Origin: Oscillospiraceae bacterium
Lineage (GTDB): Bacteria; Bacillota_A; Clostridia; Oscillospirales; Oscillospiraceae
Direction: 5' to 3'
Length of the DNA: 8,789 bases
Assembly: GCA_017549325.1 (NCBI GenBank)
Contig: JAFYVA010000081.1
Location: forward strand, 1 to 8,789
Positions 1 through 6,009 of the stretch are shown in pieces. The notes under the pieces were generated by a model. That model was given only the letters and a program-made list of their open reading frames with translations. It was not told the DNA's origin and did no database searches. Position 1 is the stretch's first letter. Each line of letters starts with the position of its first letter. The translations under genes were made by a program, and so were the position numbers.

Positions 1-1
1 C

Positions 2-853
2 AAGCTCATCCCCCCCGACTGCCGCATCCATACCACCTTCCAGAATACCGTCACCGCCACCGGGCGGCTTTCCTCCGTGGAGCCCAACCTGCAGAACATC
101 CCCGTGCGTACCGAGCTGGGGGCCGAACTGCGGAAGATGTTCGTGGCCCCGGCGGGCAAGGTGCTGGTGGACGCGGACTACTCCCAAATCGAGCTGCGGC
201 TGCTGGCCTGCATGGCCGGGGACGAGGCCATGATCGACGGCTTCCGCTCCGGGGCGGATATCCACACCATCACCGCCTCCCAGGTCTTCGCCGTCCCTCA
301 GGAGGAGGTCACCCCCCTCATGCGCCGCTCCGCCAAGGCGGTGAACTTCGGCATCGTTTACGGCATCTCCCCCTTCTCCCTGTCCCAGGATATCAAGGTG
401 TCGGTGGCCGAGGCCAAGGAGTATATGGACCGCTACTTCGAAACGTACCGGGGCGTTCGCGCCTATATGGACGATGTGGTGGAACGGGGACGGGAAAAGG
501 GCTATGTCGCCACGCTCTACGGCCGCCGCCGCCCTCTGCCGGAGCTGAATTCCCCCAACCACATCCAGCGCGCCTTCGGTGAGCGGGTGGCGCTGAATAT
601 GCCCATTCAGGGCACGGCCGCCGATGTGATGAAGCAGGCCATGATCCGCGTACACCGCGCCCTGCGGGAGTCGCAGATGCAGGCGCGGCTCATCATGCAG
701 GTACACGATGAACTGATCGTGGAGTGTCCCGCCGCCGAGGCTGAGGCCGTGGCCGCGCTTTTGCGCCGCGAGATGGAGGATGTGGTCACACTCTCCGTCC
801 CGCTGGTGGCCGAGGCCCATTGGGGCAGCGACTGGCTGGCAGCGAAGGAATAA
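2..853 (+). CDS. polA: DNA polymerase I, C-terminal polymerase domain (5' end outside window)
   Basis: This is the last 283 codons of a family A DNA polymerase, the enzyme that fills gaps and replaces RNA primers in replication and repair. The frame is open from the first bases of the window, so the gene starts upstream. All three polymerase motifs are visible. A TGRLSS...PNLQNIP template/primer segment lies near positions 59-100. Motif A is DADYSQIELR, with the metal-binding Asp, from position 170. Motif B is the O-helix RRSAKAVNFGIVYG at 323-364, with the Phe typical of bacterial Pol I. Motif C is QVHDEL at 698-715, with the second catalytic Asp. The 5' nuclease and 3'-5' exonuclease regions are off the window, so proofreading status cannot be judged. 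The stop TAA is at 851-853, and rimI follows after a 52-bp AT-rich gap. The coaE gene often found after polA is absent here. Confidence 0.97.
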   Translation, partial: KLIPPDCRIHTTFQNTVTATGRLSSVEPNLQNIPVRTELGAELRKMFVAPAGKVLVDADYSQIELRLLACMAGDEAMIDGFRSGADIHTITASQVFAVPQEEVTPLMRRSAKAVNFGIVYGISPFSLSQDIKVSVAEAKEYMDRYFETYRGVRAYMDDVVERGREKGYVATLYGRRRPLPELNSPNHIQRAFGERVALNMPIQGTAADVMKQAMIRVHRALRESQMQARLIMQVHDELIVECPAAEAEAVAALLRREMEDVVTLSVPLVAEAHWGSDWLAAKE

Positions 854-874
854 TTAATAGGTAATCATTAATTA
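851..874. repeat. AT-only inverted repeat in polA-rimI gap
   Basis: TAATTAAT (851-858, containing the polA stop codon) is matched by its exact complement ATTAATTA (867-874) across an 8-nt spacer. The 52-bp gap is strikingly AT-rich against the GC-rich coding DNA on both sides. It could be a weak RNA hairpin or simply low-complexity linker. There is no T-tract after it, so it is not an intrinsic terminator, and I found no convincing -35/-10 pair, so no promoter is claimed. Confidence 0.4.
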
Positions 875-905
875 ATCTAGTTATCGATCAATAGGAGTAC
901 CCACT

Positions 906-1355
906 ATGTCCAACATCCACATCCTCCCCATGCACGCCGATCATATCCCCGCCATCGCCGCGCTGGAGAAGATCTGCTTCTCCCGCCCCTGGTCGGAGCG
1001 GATGCTCAGTGAAGAACTGGAAAACCAGTGTGCCGCCTTTTTGACCGCCACCGACGATACGGGCGAGGTGCTGGGCTACGCAGGCCTCCTCGTGGCCGCC
1101 GACGAGGGCTACATCACCAATGTGGCCGTGTTCCCCCAGCACCGCCGAAAGGGCATCGCCGCACAGCTGTTGCAGGTGTTCTGCGACTTCGCCACGGCCC
1201 ACCATCTGGCCTTCCTCACCTTGGAGGTGCGCCCCTCCAACGAGGCCGCCATCGCCCTGTATGAGTCCTTCGGTTTCACCGAGCGGGGCCGCCGCCGCAA
1301 CTACTATGACCTCCCCAAAGAGGACGCCCTCATTCTCACCCGCGACTTCGGATAA
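906..1355 (+). CDS. rimI: Ribosomal protein/peptide N-alpha-acetyltransferase RimI (GNAT family)
   Basis: A cytoplasmic GNAT acetyltransferase of 149 aa, the normal RimI length. The family transfers acetyl from acetyl-CoA to protein N-termini, classically ribosomal protein S18. The acetyl-CoA pyrophosphate loop is visible as RRKGIA (residues 80-85) after the NVAVFP strand. LEVRPSN (106-112) carries Glu107, and ALYESFGF carries Tyr119. The 12-residue spacing of this Glu and Tyr matches the E. coli RimI general base and acid. The C-terminal RRRNYY...EDALIL is typical of RimI rather than of generic GNATs. The start is set by GGAG at 894-897, 8 nt before the ATG. The stop lies 13 nt before the tsaD start, and the tsaD Shine-Dalgarno overlaps the rimI end, so the two are co-transcribed, a common pairing. 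True substrates in this organism are unknown. Confidence 0.92.
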   Translation: MSNIHILPMHADHIPAIAALEKICFSRPWSERMLSEELENQCAAFLTATDDTGEVLGYAGLLVAADEGYITNVAVFPQHRRKGIAAQLLQVFCDFATAHHLAFLTLEVRPSNEAAIALYESFGFTERGRRRNYYDLPKEDALILTRDFG

Positions 1356-1368
1356 AGGAGACAGCTAC

Positions 1369-2385
1369 ATGAACATTCTCGCTTTTGAATCCTCCTGCGA
1401 CGAGACCGCCGTGGCGGTGGTGCGGAACGGACGCGAAGTCCTCGCCGACGCCATCCTCTCTCAGGCGGATATGCACGCCCTCTACGGCGGCGTGGTGCCG
1501 GAGATCGCCTCGCGCAAGCATGTGGAGGCCATCGCCGCCCTTACCGACCGCGCCCTTGCCGATGCGGGCATCACCAAGGAGGAGGTGGACGCGGTAGCCG
1601 TCACCTACGCACCCGGCTTGATCGGTGCGGTGCTGGTGGGCGTCAGCTTCGCCAAGTCCGTGGCGCTGGCACTGGGAAAACCCCTCATCCCCGTCCACCA
1701 TATCCGCGGCCACATCGCCGCGGCCTACTGCGCCTTCCCCGACCTGGAGCCGCCCTTTCTGGCTCTCTCCGTCTCGGGAGGCAACTCCCTTCTGGTGGAT
1801 GTGCGGGACTATACCGATATGCATATCTTAGGTGCCACCCGTGACGATGCCGCCGGTGAGTGCTTCGATAAGGCCGCCCGTGTGCTGGGGCTGCCCTATC
1901 CCGGCGGCAAGCCTATGGATGAGCTGGCACAGCAGTCTGCCGGCGGCGTCTACACCCTGCCCCAGGCCCATGTGGACGGCTCACCCCTCGACATGAGTTT
2001 CTCGGGCCTGAAGACGGCGGTGGTGAATCTGGTGCACAACGCAGAACAGAAGGGCGAAGTCCTCGACCGCGCCGCGCTGGCCCGCGACTTCACCGAGGCC
2101 GTGGCCGAGGCGCTGGTGAGCCGCGCGGCACTGGTGCTGGAGCAGACAGGTCACCGTAAGCTGGTGGCCGCAGGCGGCGTGGCCGCCAACTCCATCCTCC
2201 GCGCCCATTTGGAGAAGATGTGCCGCGACAAGGGCGTACAGCTCTATCTCCCGCCTCTGAAGTGGTGCGGCGACAACGGCGCCATGATCGGCGCACAGGG
2301 CTATTACGAATATCTCGCCGGACACCGCGGCGACATGAGCCTCAACGGCCTCGCCACGGAGGATTTGGATAAGCTCACTTACTAA
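1369..2385 (+). CDS. tsaD: tRNA N6-adenosine threonylcarbamoyltransferase TsaD
   Basis: TsaD (Kae1/YgjD/Gcp family) transfers the threonylcarbamoyl group from threonylcarbamoyl-AMP to A37 of ANN-decoding tRNAs, giving t6A, together with TsaB and TsaE. The protein is 338 aa, the usual bacterial size. The ASKHA-fold signatures are present: the N-terminal LAFESSCDET, the metal-binding pair His111 and His115 in VHHIRGH, the SGGN turn at 136-139, DDAAGECFDK at 159-168, FSGLKTA at 211-217, AAGGVAAN at 267-274, and GDNGAMI at 301-307 with Asp302 as the third metal ligand. No key residue is missing. The ATG at 1369 is chosen because AAAGGAG ends 8 nt upstream and the protein begins at the family N-terminus. 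A much longer in-frame extension back to 1120 overlaps rimI and is spurious. tsaB and tsaE are not adjacent and must lie elsewhere. Confidence 0.97.
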   Translation: MNILAFESSCDETAVAVVRNGREVLADAILSQADMHALYGGVVPEIASRKHVEAIAALTDRALADAGITKEEVDAVAVTYAPGLIGAVLVGVSFAKSVALALGKPLIPVHHIRGHIAAAYCAFPDLEPPFLALSVSGGNSLLVDVRDYTDMHILGATRDDAAGECFDKAARVLGLPYPGGKPMDELAQQSAGGVYTLPQAHVDGSPLDMSFSGLKTAVVNLVHNAEQKGEVLDRAALARDFTEAVAEALVSRAALVLEQTGHRKLVAAGGVAANSILRAHLEKMCRDKGVQLYLPPLKWCGDNGAMIGAQGYYEYLAGHRGDMSLNGLATEDLDKLTY

Positions 2386-2416
2386 AAAAGAGACACCCCT
2401 ACGGGTGTCTTTTTTT
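2384..2416 (+). terminator. Rho-independent terminator after tsaD
   Basis: AGACACCC (2391-2398) pairs perfectly with GGGTGTCT (2403-2410) around a CTAC loop, followed by a T run (2410-2416). An A run (2384-2389) precedes it, so it could also work on the opposite strand. It separates the polA-rimI-tsaD transcript from the germination gene. Confidence 0.9.
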
Positions 2417-2480
2417 GCGCTTTGCCGTAGCCGTGTTGGTGAAGGAGAGGGTAGGGCGCAAAATATTCTTCCGCAGGGGT

Positions 2481-2511
2481 GTATAAGGGAGAGGGAAATC
2501 CTCCCATACTA
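2481..2511 (+). promoter_or_regulatory. Candidate sigma-G (forespore) promoter
   Basis: GTATA (2481-2485) and CATACTA (2505-2511) resemble the sigma-G -35 (gHATR) and -10 (CATnMTA) elements known from Bacillus and Clostridium forespore genes. The -10 matches every consensus position. The spacer is 19 nt, one longer than the usual 17-18, which is the weak point. The downstream gene is a spore germination protein of a family normally expressed in the forespore, which supports the call. No sigma-A promoter is evident in the 2417-2542 gap. Confidence 0.5.
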
Positions 2512-2542
2512 ACACGAATACAACTTCCTGAGGAGGGACGGT

Positions 2543-3940
2543 ATGGTGGATTTTACAAGGCGCTGCCGCGAACTGGACGCGCTGCTGGGCGTGGGCCGCA
2601 GCTTCGATGTGCTGGGCCGTGACATCGGGGTCGGCGGCAGGCGCGGCCGACTGTGGGTGGTGATGGGCTTCGTCAAGGACGAGCTGGTGGAGCGTCTGGT
2701 GGGCGCGCTTCAGCGCATCGACACGCTCCACAGCCCCACGGCGGAGAGTTTCATCGCCCGCTGTGTCAACATCGCCGATGCCAAGGCCGAGGAGGACGAA
2801 CAGACCATCCTCATGGGCGTGTTCTCCGGCAAGACGCTGTTGCTGATCGAGGGGTATGACGAGGCCATCCTGCTGGAGGCCAAGACCTACCCCACCCGCG
2901 CCGTGTCCGAGCCCGACACCTCCAAGGTGCTGCGGGGCAGCCATGACGGCTTCACCGAGAACATCATGCAGAACGCCGCCCTCCTGCGCCGCCGCATCCG
3001 CACCCCCGAGCTGACGCTGGAGCACCACCGCATCGGCGGGCGCAGCGGCTGCGATGTGGTGCTGGCCTATCTCAAGGGGGAGGCCGAGGAGGCGCAGCTG
3101 CAATGCCTGCGGAAGAAGCTGGCGGCCATCGATGTGGGCTCCATCGCCATGTCGCAGGAGTCGGTGGCCGAGTGCATCGTGCCGCGCCAGTGGTGGAACC
3201 CATTCCCCAAGATCCGCTACACCGAGCGGCCCGACGTGGCCACCGCCACCGCCATGGAGGGCGGCATATTGCTGATGGTGGACAACTCCGCCTCCGTCAT
3301 GCTGCTGCCCACGTCGCTTCTCAGCTTCGCCGAGGAGATCAACGACTACTACTTCCCGCCGCTTATTGGCTCGTACCTGCGCATCGTGCGGCTCACGGTG
3401 CTGTTTTTGACGGTGTTCATCACGCCGCTGTGGTACCTGCTGGTGAAAGACCCCGCGCGGCTCCACGAGAACTTCCACTTCCTCTTGATCGAGGACGAGT
3501 ACTTCGTGCCTCTCATCGTGCAGCTGTTGCTGGTGGAGTTCATCATCGACATTTTGAAGCTGGCCTCGCTGAACACGCCCGACGCCCTGTCCAACTCCTT
3601 CTCCATGCTGGGTGCGCTGATCTTGGGCGACTTCGCCGTGCAGGCGCGGTGGCTGGTGGCGGAGGTGCTGGTGTATATGGCCTTCGTGGCCGTGGCGGGC
3701 TATGCCCAGCACAGCTACGAGATGGGCTATGCCTGCAAGCTGGTGCGGATGAGCCTTCTCATCCTGATCTGGGCCTTCGATATCTGGGGGTTTGCAGCGG
3801 GCGTGGTGCTCTCGTTCCTGCTGGTGGCCTCCACCAAGACGGTGGTGGGGAAGGGGTATCTCTATCCCCTCATCCCCTTCAACGGCAAGCAGCTCAAGCG
3901 CATCCTGCGCCGAAGAGCCATATCCAAGGAGAACACATGA
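2543..3940 (+). CDS. GerA-family spore germination protein, SpoVAF-like
   Basis: A 465-aa protein of the GerA A-subunit/SpoVAF family, inner spore membrane proteins involved in nutrient germinant sensing (GerAA-type) or linked to dipicolinic acid release (SpoVAF). The N-terminal two thirds (1-280) is soluble and carries the family block RGSHDGFTEN...NAALLRRRI (131-152), then PKIRYTERPDVAT (222-234) and GGILLMVDNSASVMLLP (240-256). The C-terminal part has hydrophobic segments near 283-303, 322-345, 371-388 and 400-430, the last long enough for two helices. The ending GKGYLYPLIPFN (436-447) resembles SpoVAF more than GerAA, and the length is close to SpoVAF. AGGAGGG (2531-2537) sits 5 nt before the ATG. 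The gene stands alone, with no spoVA genes or GerAB/GerAC partners beside it, and a sigma-G-like promoter precedes it. The family call is firm; SpoVAF versus a divergent GerAA is less so. Confidence 0.88.
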   Translation: MVDFTRRCRELDALLGVGRSFDVLGRDIGVGGRRGRLWVVMGFVKDELVERLVGALQRIDTLHSPTAESFIARCVNIADAKAEEDEQTILMGVFSGKTLLLIEGYDEAILLEAKTYPTRAVSEPDTSKVLRGSHDGFTENIMQNAALLRRRIRTPELTLEHHRIGGRSGCDVVLAYLKGEAEEAQLQCLRKKLAAIDVGSIAMSQESVAECIVPRQWWNPFPKIRYTERPDVATATAMEGGILLMVDNSASVMLLPTSLLSFAEEINDYYFPPLIGSYLRIVRLTVLFLTVFITPLWYLLVKDPARLHENFHFLLIEDEYFVPLIVQLLLVEFIIDILKLASLNTPDALSNSFSMLGALILGDFAVQARWLVAEVLVYMAFVAVAGYAQHSYEMGYACKLVRMSLLILIWAFDIWGFAAGVVLSFLLVASTKTVVGKGYLYPLIPFNGKQLKRILRRRAISKENT

Positions 3941-3948
3941 GGGGTGCA

Positions 3949-4256
3949 CCCTTGCCTCTCCCTCCGGGGGAGGTGTCGCCGCCAACGGCGGTGACGGAAG
4001 GGGCTTGCGGAGGATCTGTTACAGCCCCCTCCGCCTCGTTTCACTCGGCACCTCCCCCAAAGGTGGAGGCAAGGGGGGGAACCTCTCAAAGCCTCCCCTG
4101 TGTAAGGGGAGGTGCCCCGAAGGGGCGGAGGGGTTGACACAAAAAAGGTCAATCCCCCAGTCTCGCCTATCGGCGAGCCAGCGCCCTCCCCCCTCTCTGT
4201 CGCCTACGGCGACATCTCTCCCCGCCGGGGAGAGTCTTGCCCTTTACACAAGGGGG
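3949..4256. repeat. Mosaic of palindromic repeat units (MITE/REP-like), two inverted pairs
   Basis: This non-coding stretch is almost entirely base-paired potential. Pair A: a 27-bp arm at 3949-3975 is repeated inverted at 4049-4075 with about four mismatches. The first arm is followed by a 9-bp hairpin (3975-3995) and a GGAAGGGGCT-like tail; the mirrored unit ends in the matching CCCCCTCC. Pair B: a unit starts with CCTCCCCT/AGGGGAGG (4092-4099 / 4105-4112), then GCCCC/GGGGC (4114-4118 / 4122-4126) and a GGAGGGG tail. It is mirrored by CTCTCCCC/GGGGAGAG (4216-4223 / 4227-4234) and TGTCGCC/GGCGACA (4198-4204 / 4208-4214). Further stems are CTCGCC/GGCGAG (4162-4167 / 4172-4177) and GTGTAAGGGG-like ends facing each other. 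Each unit shares one plan: stem 1, TG, stem 2, GGA-GGGG tail. No transposase is present. Open frames through here are artefacts. Confidence 0.85.
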
Positions 4257-4295
4257 CCTTTGGCGCGGTGCGCTCCAATATTCCCATCCGCGCTC

Positions 4296-4324
4296 TTGCA
4301 AATCTCACAAAAATATGTTACGAT
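4296..4324 (+). promoter_or_regulatory. Sigma-A promoter for the lipoprotein operon
   Basis: TTGCAA (4296-4301), a 17-nt spacer and TACGAT (4319-4324), with an extended -10 TGT immediately before the -10 (4316-4318). Transcription would start near 4331, giving a leader of about 104 nt before the ATG at 4435. Confidence 0.7.
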
Positions 4325-4330
4325 TTTTGG

Positions 4331-4434
4331 GAACAAAGACGAACTTCCATCCGTCTATATCTTTGGAACGGCTCTTCCGAGCCGCGCGACAACCAACAAG
4401 AGAACATATTTTTACAATTTGGAGGATACTGAAT
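4331..4434 (+). promoter_or_regulatory. Structured 5' leader of the lipoprotein operon
   Basis: Between the inferred start site and the first ATG lie two possible stem-loops: AGACG/CGTCT (4337-4341 / 4352-4356) and a perfect CGGCTC-TTCC-GAGCCG hairpin (4369-4384). They are followed by an A/T-rich, probably unstructured stretch and GGAGG at 4421-4425. There is no T-tract after the second hairpin, so it is not an attenuator of the simple kind. It may only stabilise the 5' end. No known riboswitch core was recognised. Confidence 0.35.
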
Positions 4435-5001
4435 ATGAAAAAGTTTCTTGCCCTGATGCTGGCCATGGTGATGGTGCTGAGCCTTGCCGCCTGCGGTAAG
4501 CAGGGTGGCGGCAGCGCCGCCTCCGTGGATGTGGAGTCTCCCGAGGCTCTGCTGAGCGCCGTGTTTGCCCCCTACGCCGAGGACGAGAAGTTCCCCATCG
4601 CCGGCGGTGACGCCGTGAACATGGTGATGGATGCTCCCGGCGCCATGGATATGGCCGATCTGGAGACCATCGACTACATGGTGGGTCTGCCCGCCGATGC
4701 CGCCACCCATGTGGACGCCGTGGCCTCTGCCCTGCACATGATGAACGCCAACACCTTCACTGCCGGCTGCTATCGCGTCACCGACAGCGCCAACATGGAC
4801 GCGGTCGTCAAGGCTCTGCAGGAGAACATCCAGGCCCGTCAGTGGATGTGCGGCTTCCCCGAGATCCTGGTGATCTACACCGTGGGCAACTATGTTGTCT
4901 CCGCTTTCGGCAACCAGCAGGTGGTGGACACCTTCACCTCCCATCTGAGCGCCGTCTACGGTGAGGCCGCCGTGGAGGTCGTGTCCGAGCCCATCGCCTG
5001 A
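4435..5001 (+). CDS. Small exported lipoprotein, DUF4358-like
   Basis: A 188-aa predicted lipoprotein. Residues 1-19 form a signal peptide (two lysines, then a hydrophobic run) ending in the lipobox LAAC with Cys20 as lipidation site, followed by a Gly/Ser-rich linker, so it should sit on the outer face of the membrane. The mature part resembles DUF4358 as I remember it: a mid-protein helix with HMM (101-103), a MDAVVKALQENIQARQ helix (121-136), and GNYVVSAFG...VVDTF (151-167). Function of that family is not established; members often lie beside DHHW proteins and MBOAT acyltransferases. Residues 63-103 hold seven methionines and two histidines, which is unusual. GGAGG (4421-4425) lies 9 nt before the ATG; a longer frame from 4237 runs through the promoter and is rejected. 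Its stop overlaps the next start by one base. Confidence 0.85.
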   Translation: MKKFLALMLAMVMVLSLAACGKQGGGSAASVDVESPEALLSAVFAPYAEDEKFPIAGGDAVNMVMDAPGAMDMADLETIDYMVGLPADAATHVDAVASALHMMNANTFTAGCYRVTDSANMDAVVKALQENIQARQWMCGFPEILVIYTVGNYVVSAFGNQQVVDTFTSHLSAVYGEAAVEVVSEPIA

Positions 5002-5963
5002 TGAAGCGATTTGTCTGCGGGCTTCTCGCCCTTGTGATGGTGCTGAGCCTTGCCGCCTGCGGCAAGAGCCCTGCACCCGATGCGACACCCGATGATCCCC
5101 CCGCCCCCGATGCTGCCCCCGAGTATTTCGTGGTGGAGGACGGGGTCTACCGCTTGGAGAAGGAACTGGACGAGAAGAGCGTTGACCGCGCCATCGGCAA
5201 GTTCCAAAAGTTCGCCGAGGACTACTGCGGCGAGTCCGAGCGCGTGTTCCTTGCCCTCATCCCCTCGAAAAACGGCTATTTGAACGCAGAAAATCCCCCC
5301 TTTACCAACGATGCCGAGCGTGCAATCTTACAGTCGGTTTACGACAAGTGGGGGCGCAACTTCATCGATTTGAGCGTGTGCCTTACCTTGGAGGACTACT
5401 ACCGAACCGACCCTCACTGGCGGCAGGAGCGCTTGGGCTTCGTCCTTCGTGAGTTGGGGGCGGCGCTGGAGTTCGACACGGACATCATCGATGATGACGG
5501 TGTGCTGACAGAGAGCTGGACGGAAGAAGTCCTTACCACCGAGTACATCGGCGTGTACGGCGATGAGGTGGACGGCGTCCCCGCCGAGCCCATGACGGTG
5601 CTGCACCATCCCATGATGGAGCACTACACCGTCCGTAACGGTGAGACGGGCGAGGAGATGCCCCTCTACGACACCGCCAAGCTGAGCGCGCGCGACCCCT
5701 ACGAGCTGTTCGCCGGCGGCCCTGTGAGCATTGTCACCGTCGAGAACGCTGCGGCCGACAATGACCGCCATCTGGTGGTGGTGCGGGACTCCTTCGCCTC
5801 GGCGCTGCTGCCCCTCTTGGCCCAGAGCTATGCTAAGGTGACGGCGGTGGACATCCGCTACATGATGCCCGCTATGGTGGGCAACTTTGTGGACTTCACC
5901 AACGCCGATGTGCTGTTCCTCTACAGCAGTACCGTCATCAACAACAGCATTACCTTAAAATAA
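5001..5963 (+). CDS. DHHW-family lipoprotein (AlgX/AlgJ-like SGNH acyltransferase fold)
   Basis: A 320-aa predicted lipoprotein. The signal peptide ends in lipobox LAAC with Cys20, then a Pro/Asp/Ala-rich linker (23-40). The globular part carries TDPHW (136-140), a variant of the DHHW motif that gives the family its name, with Asp137 and His139. Further on are DPYELFAGG (232-240) and VVVRDSFASALLPLL (259-273), with Ser264, then VDIRY (283-287). In AlgX/AlgJ-type O-acetyltransferases an Asp-His pair and a Ser in corresponding motifs form the catalytic triad, so the enzyme appears intact. A role in O-acylating an envelope glycan is inferred by family, and the substrate is unknown. No Shine-Dalgarno is near the start. 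The TGATG overlap with the preceding gene implies translational coupling and one functional unit. A membrane O-acyltransferase (MBOAT) partner is not adjacent. Confidence 0.85.
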   Translation: MKRFVCGLLALVMVLSLAACGKSPAPDATPDDPPAPDAAPEYFVVEDGVYRLEKELDEKSVDRAIGKFQKFAEDYCGESERVFLALIPSKNGYLNAENPPFTNDAERAILQSVYDKWGRNFIDLSVCLTLEDYYRTDPHWRQERLGFVLRELGAALEFDTDIIDDDGVLTESWTEEVLTTEYIGVYGDEVDGVPAEPMTVLHHPMMEHYTVRNGETGEEMPLYDTAKLSARDPYELFAGGPVSIVTVENAAADNDRHLVVVRDSFASALLPLLAQSYAKVTAVDIRYMMPAMVGNFVDFTNADVLFLYSSTVINNSITLK

Positions 5964-5964
5964 G

Positions 5965-5997
5965 CAAAAAAAGAGAGCCATATGGCTCTCTTTTTTT
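5965..5997. terminator. Bidirectional rho-independent terminator between convergent genes
   Basis: The 18-bp perfect palindrome at 5973-5990 (GAGAGCC stem, ATAT loop, GGCTCTC) is flanked by an A run (5965-5972) and a T run (5991-5997). It therefore gives a stem plus U-tract on either strand and should stop both the lipoprotein operon from the left and degV from the right. Confidence 0.93.
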
Positions 5998-6009
5998 GTT
6001 TTTCTTTTT

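Noticed and set aside
1120..1368. N-terminal extension of TsaD
   Set aside because: It overlaps rimI in another frame. The AAAGGAG before 1369 and the family N-terminus MNILAFESSCDET fix the real start.
2399..3985. A 528-codon open frame on the minus strand opposite the germination gene
   Set aside because: It is a high-GC antisense shadow: the product is His/Gln-rich low-complexity sequence with no family motifs, has no ribosome binding site, and runs through the tsaD terminator. The plus-strand frame has clear GerA/SpoVAF motifs.
3103..4137. A 344-codon plus-strand frame overlapping the germination gene and the repeats
   Set aside because: Out of frame with the real gene, Ala/Arg/His-rich, and its tail translates the palindromic repeats. 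Such repeat-derived frames are common false gene calls.
4134..4139. A perfect TTGACA inside the repeat cluster as a -35 element
   Set aside because: No -10-like hexamer occurs 16-18 nt downstream, and the bases belong to an inverted repeat (TTGAC/GTCAA). The promoter at 4296-4324 is much better placed.
3949..4256. CRISPR array
   Set aside because: The repeats are inverted and of varied length, with no regular direct repeat-spacer spacing and no cas genes nearby.
3792..4499. Open frames through the repeat cluster (3792-4499, 4112-4432, minus 3862-4152)
   Set aside because: They read hairpin DNA and, in part, the lipoprotein promoter and start region out of frame. None has a ribosome binding site or recognisable domain.
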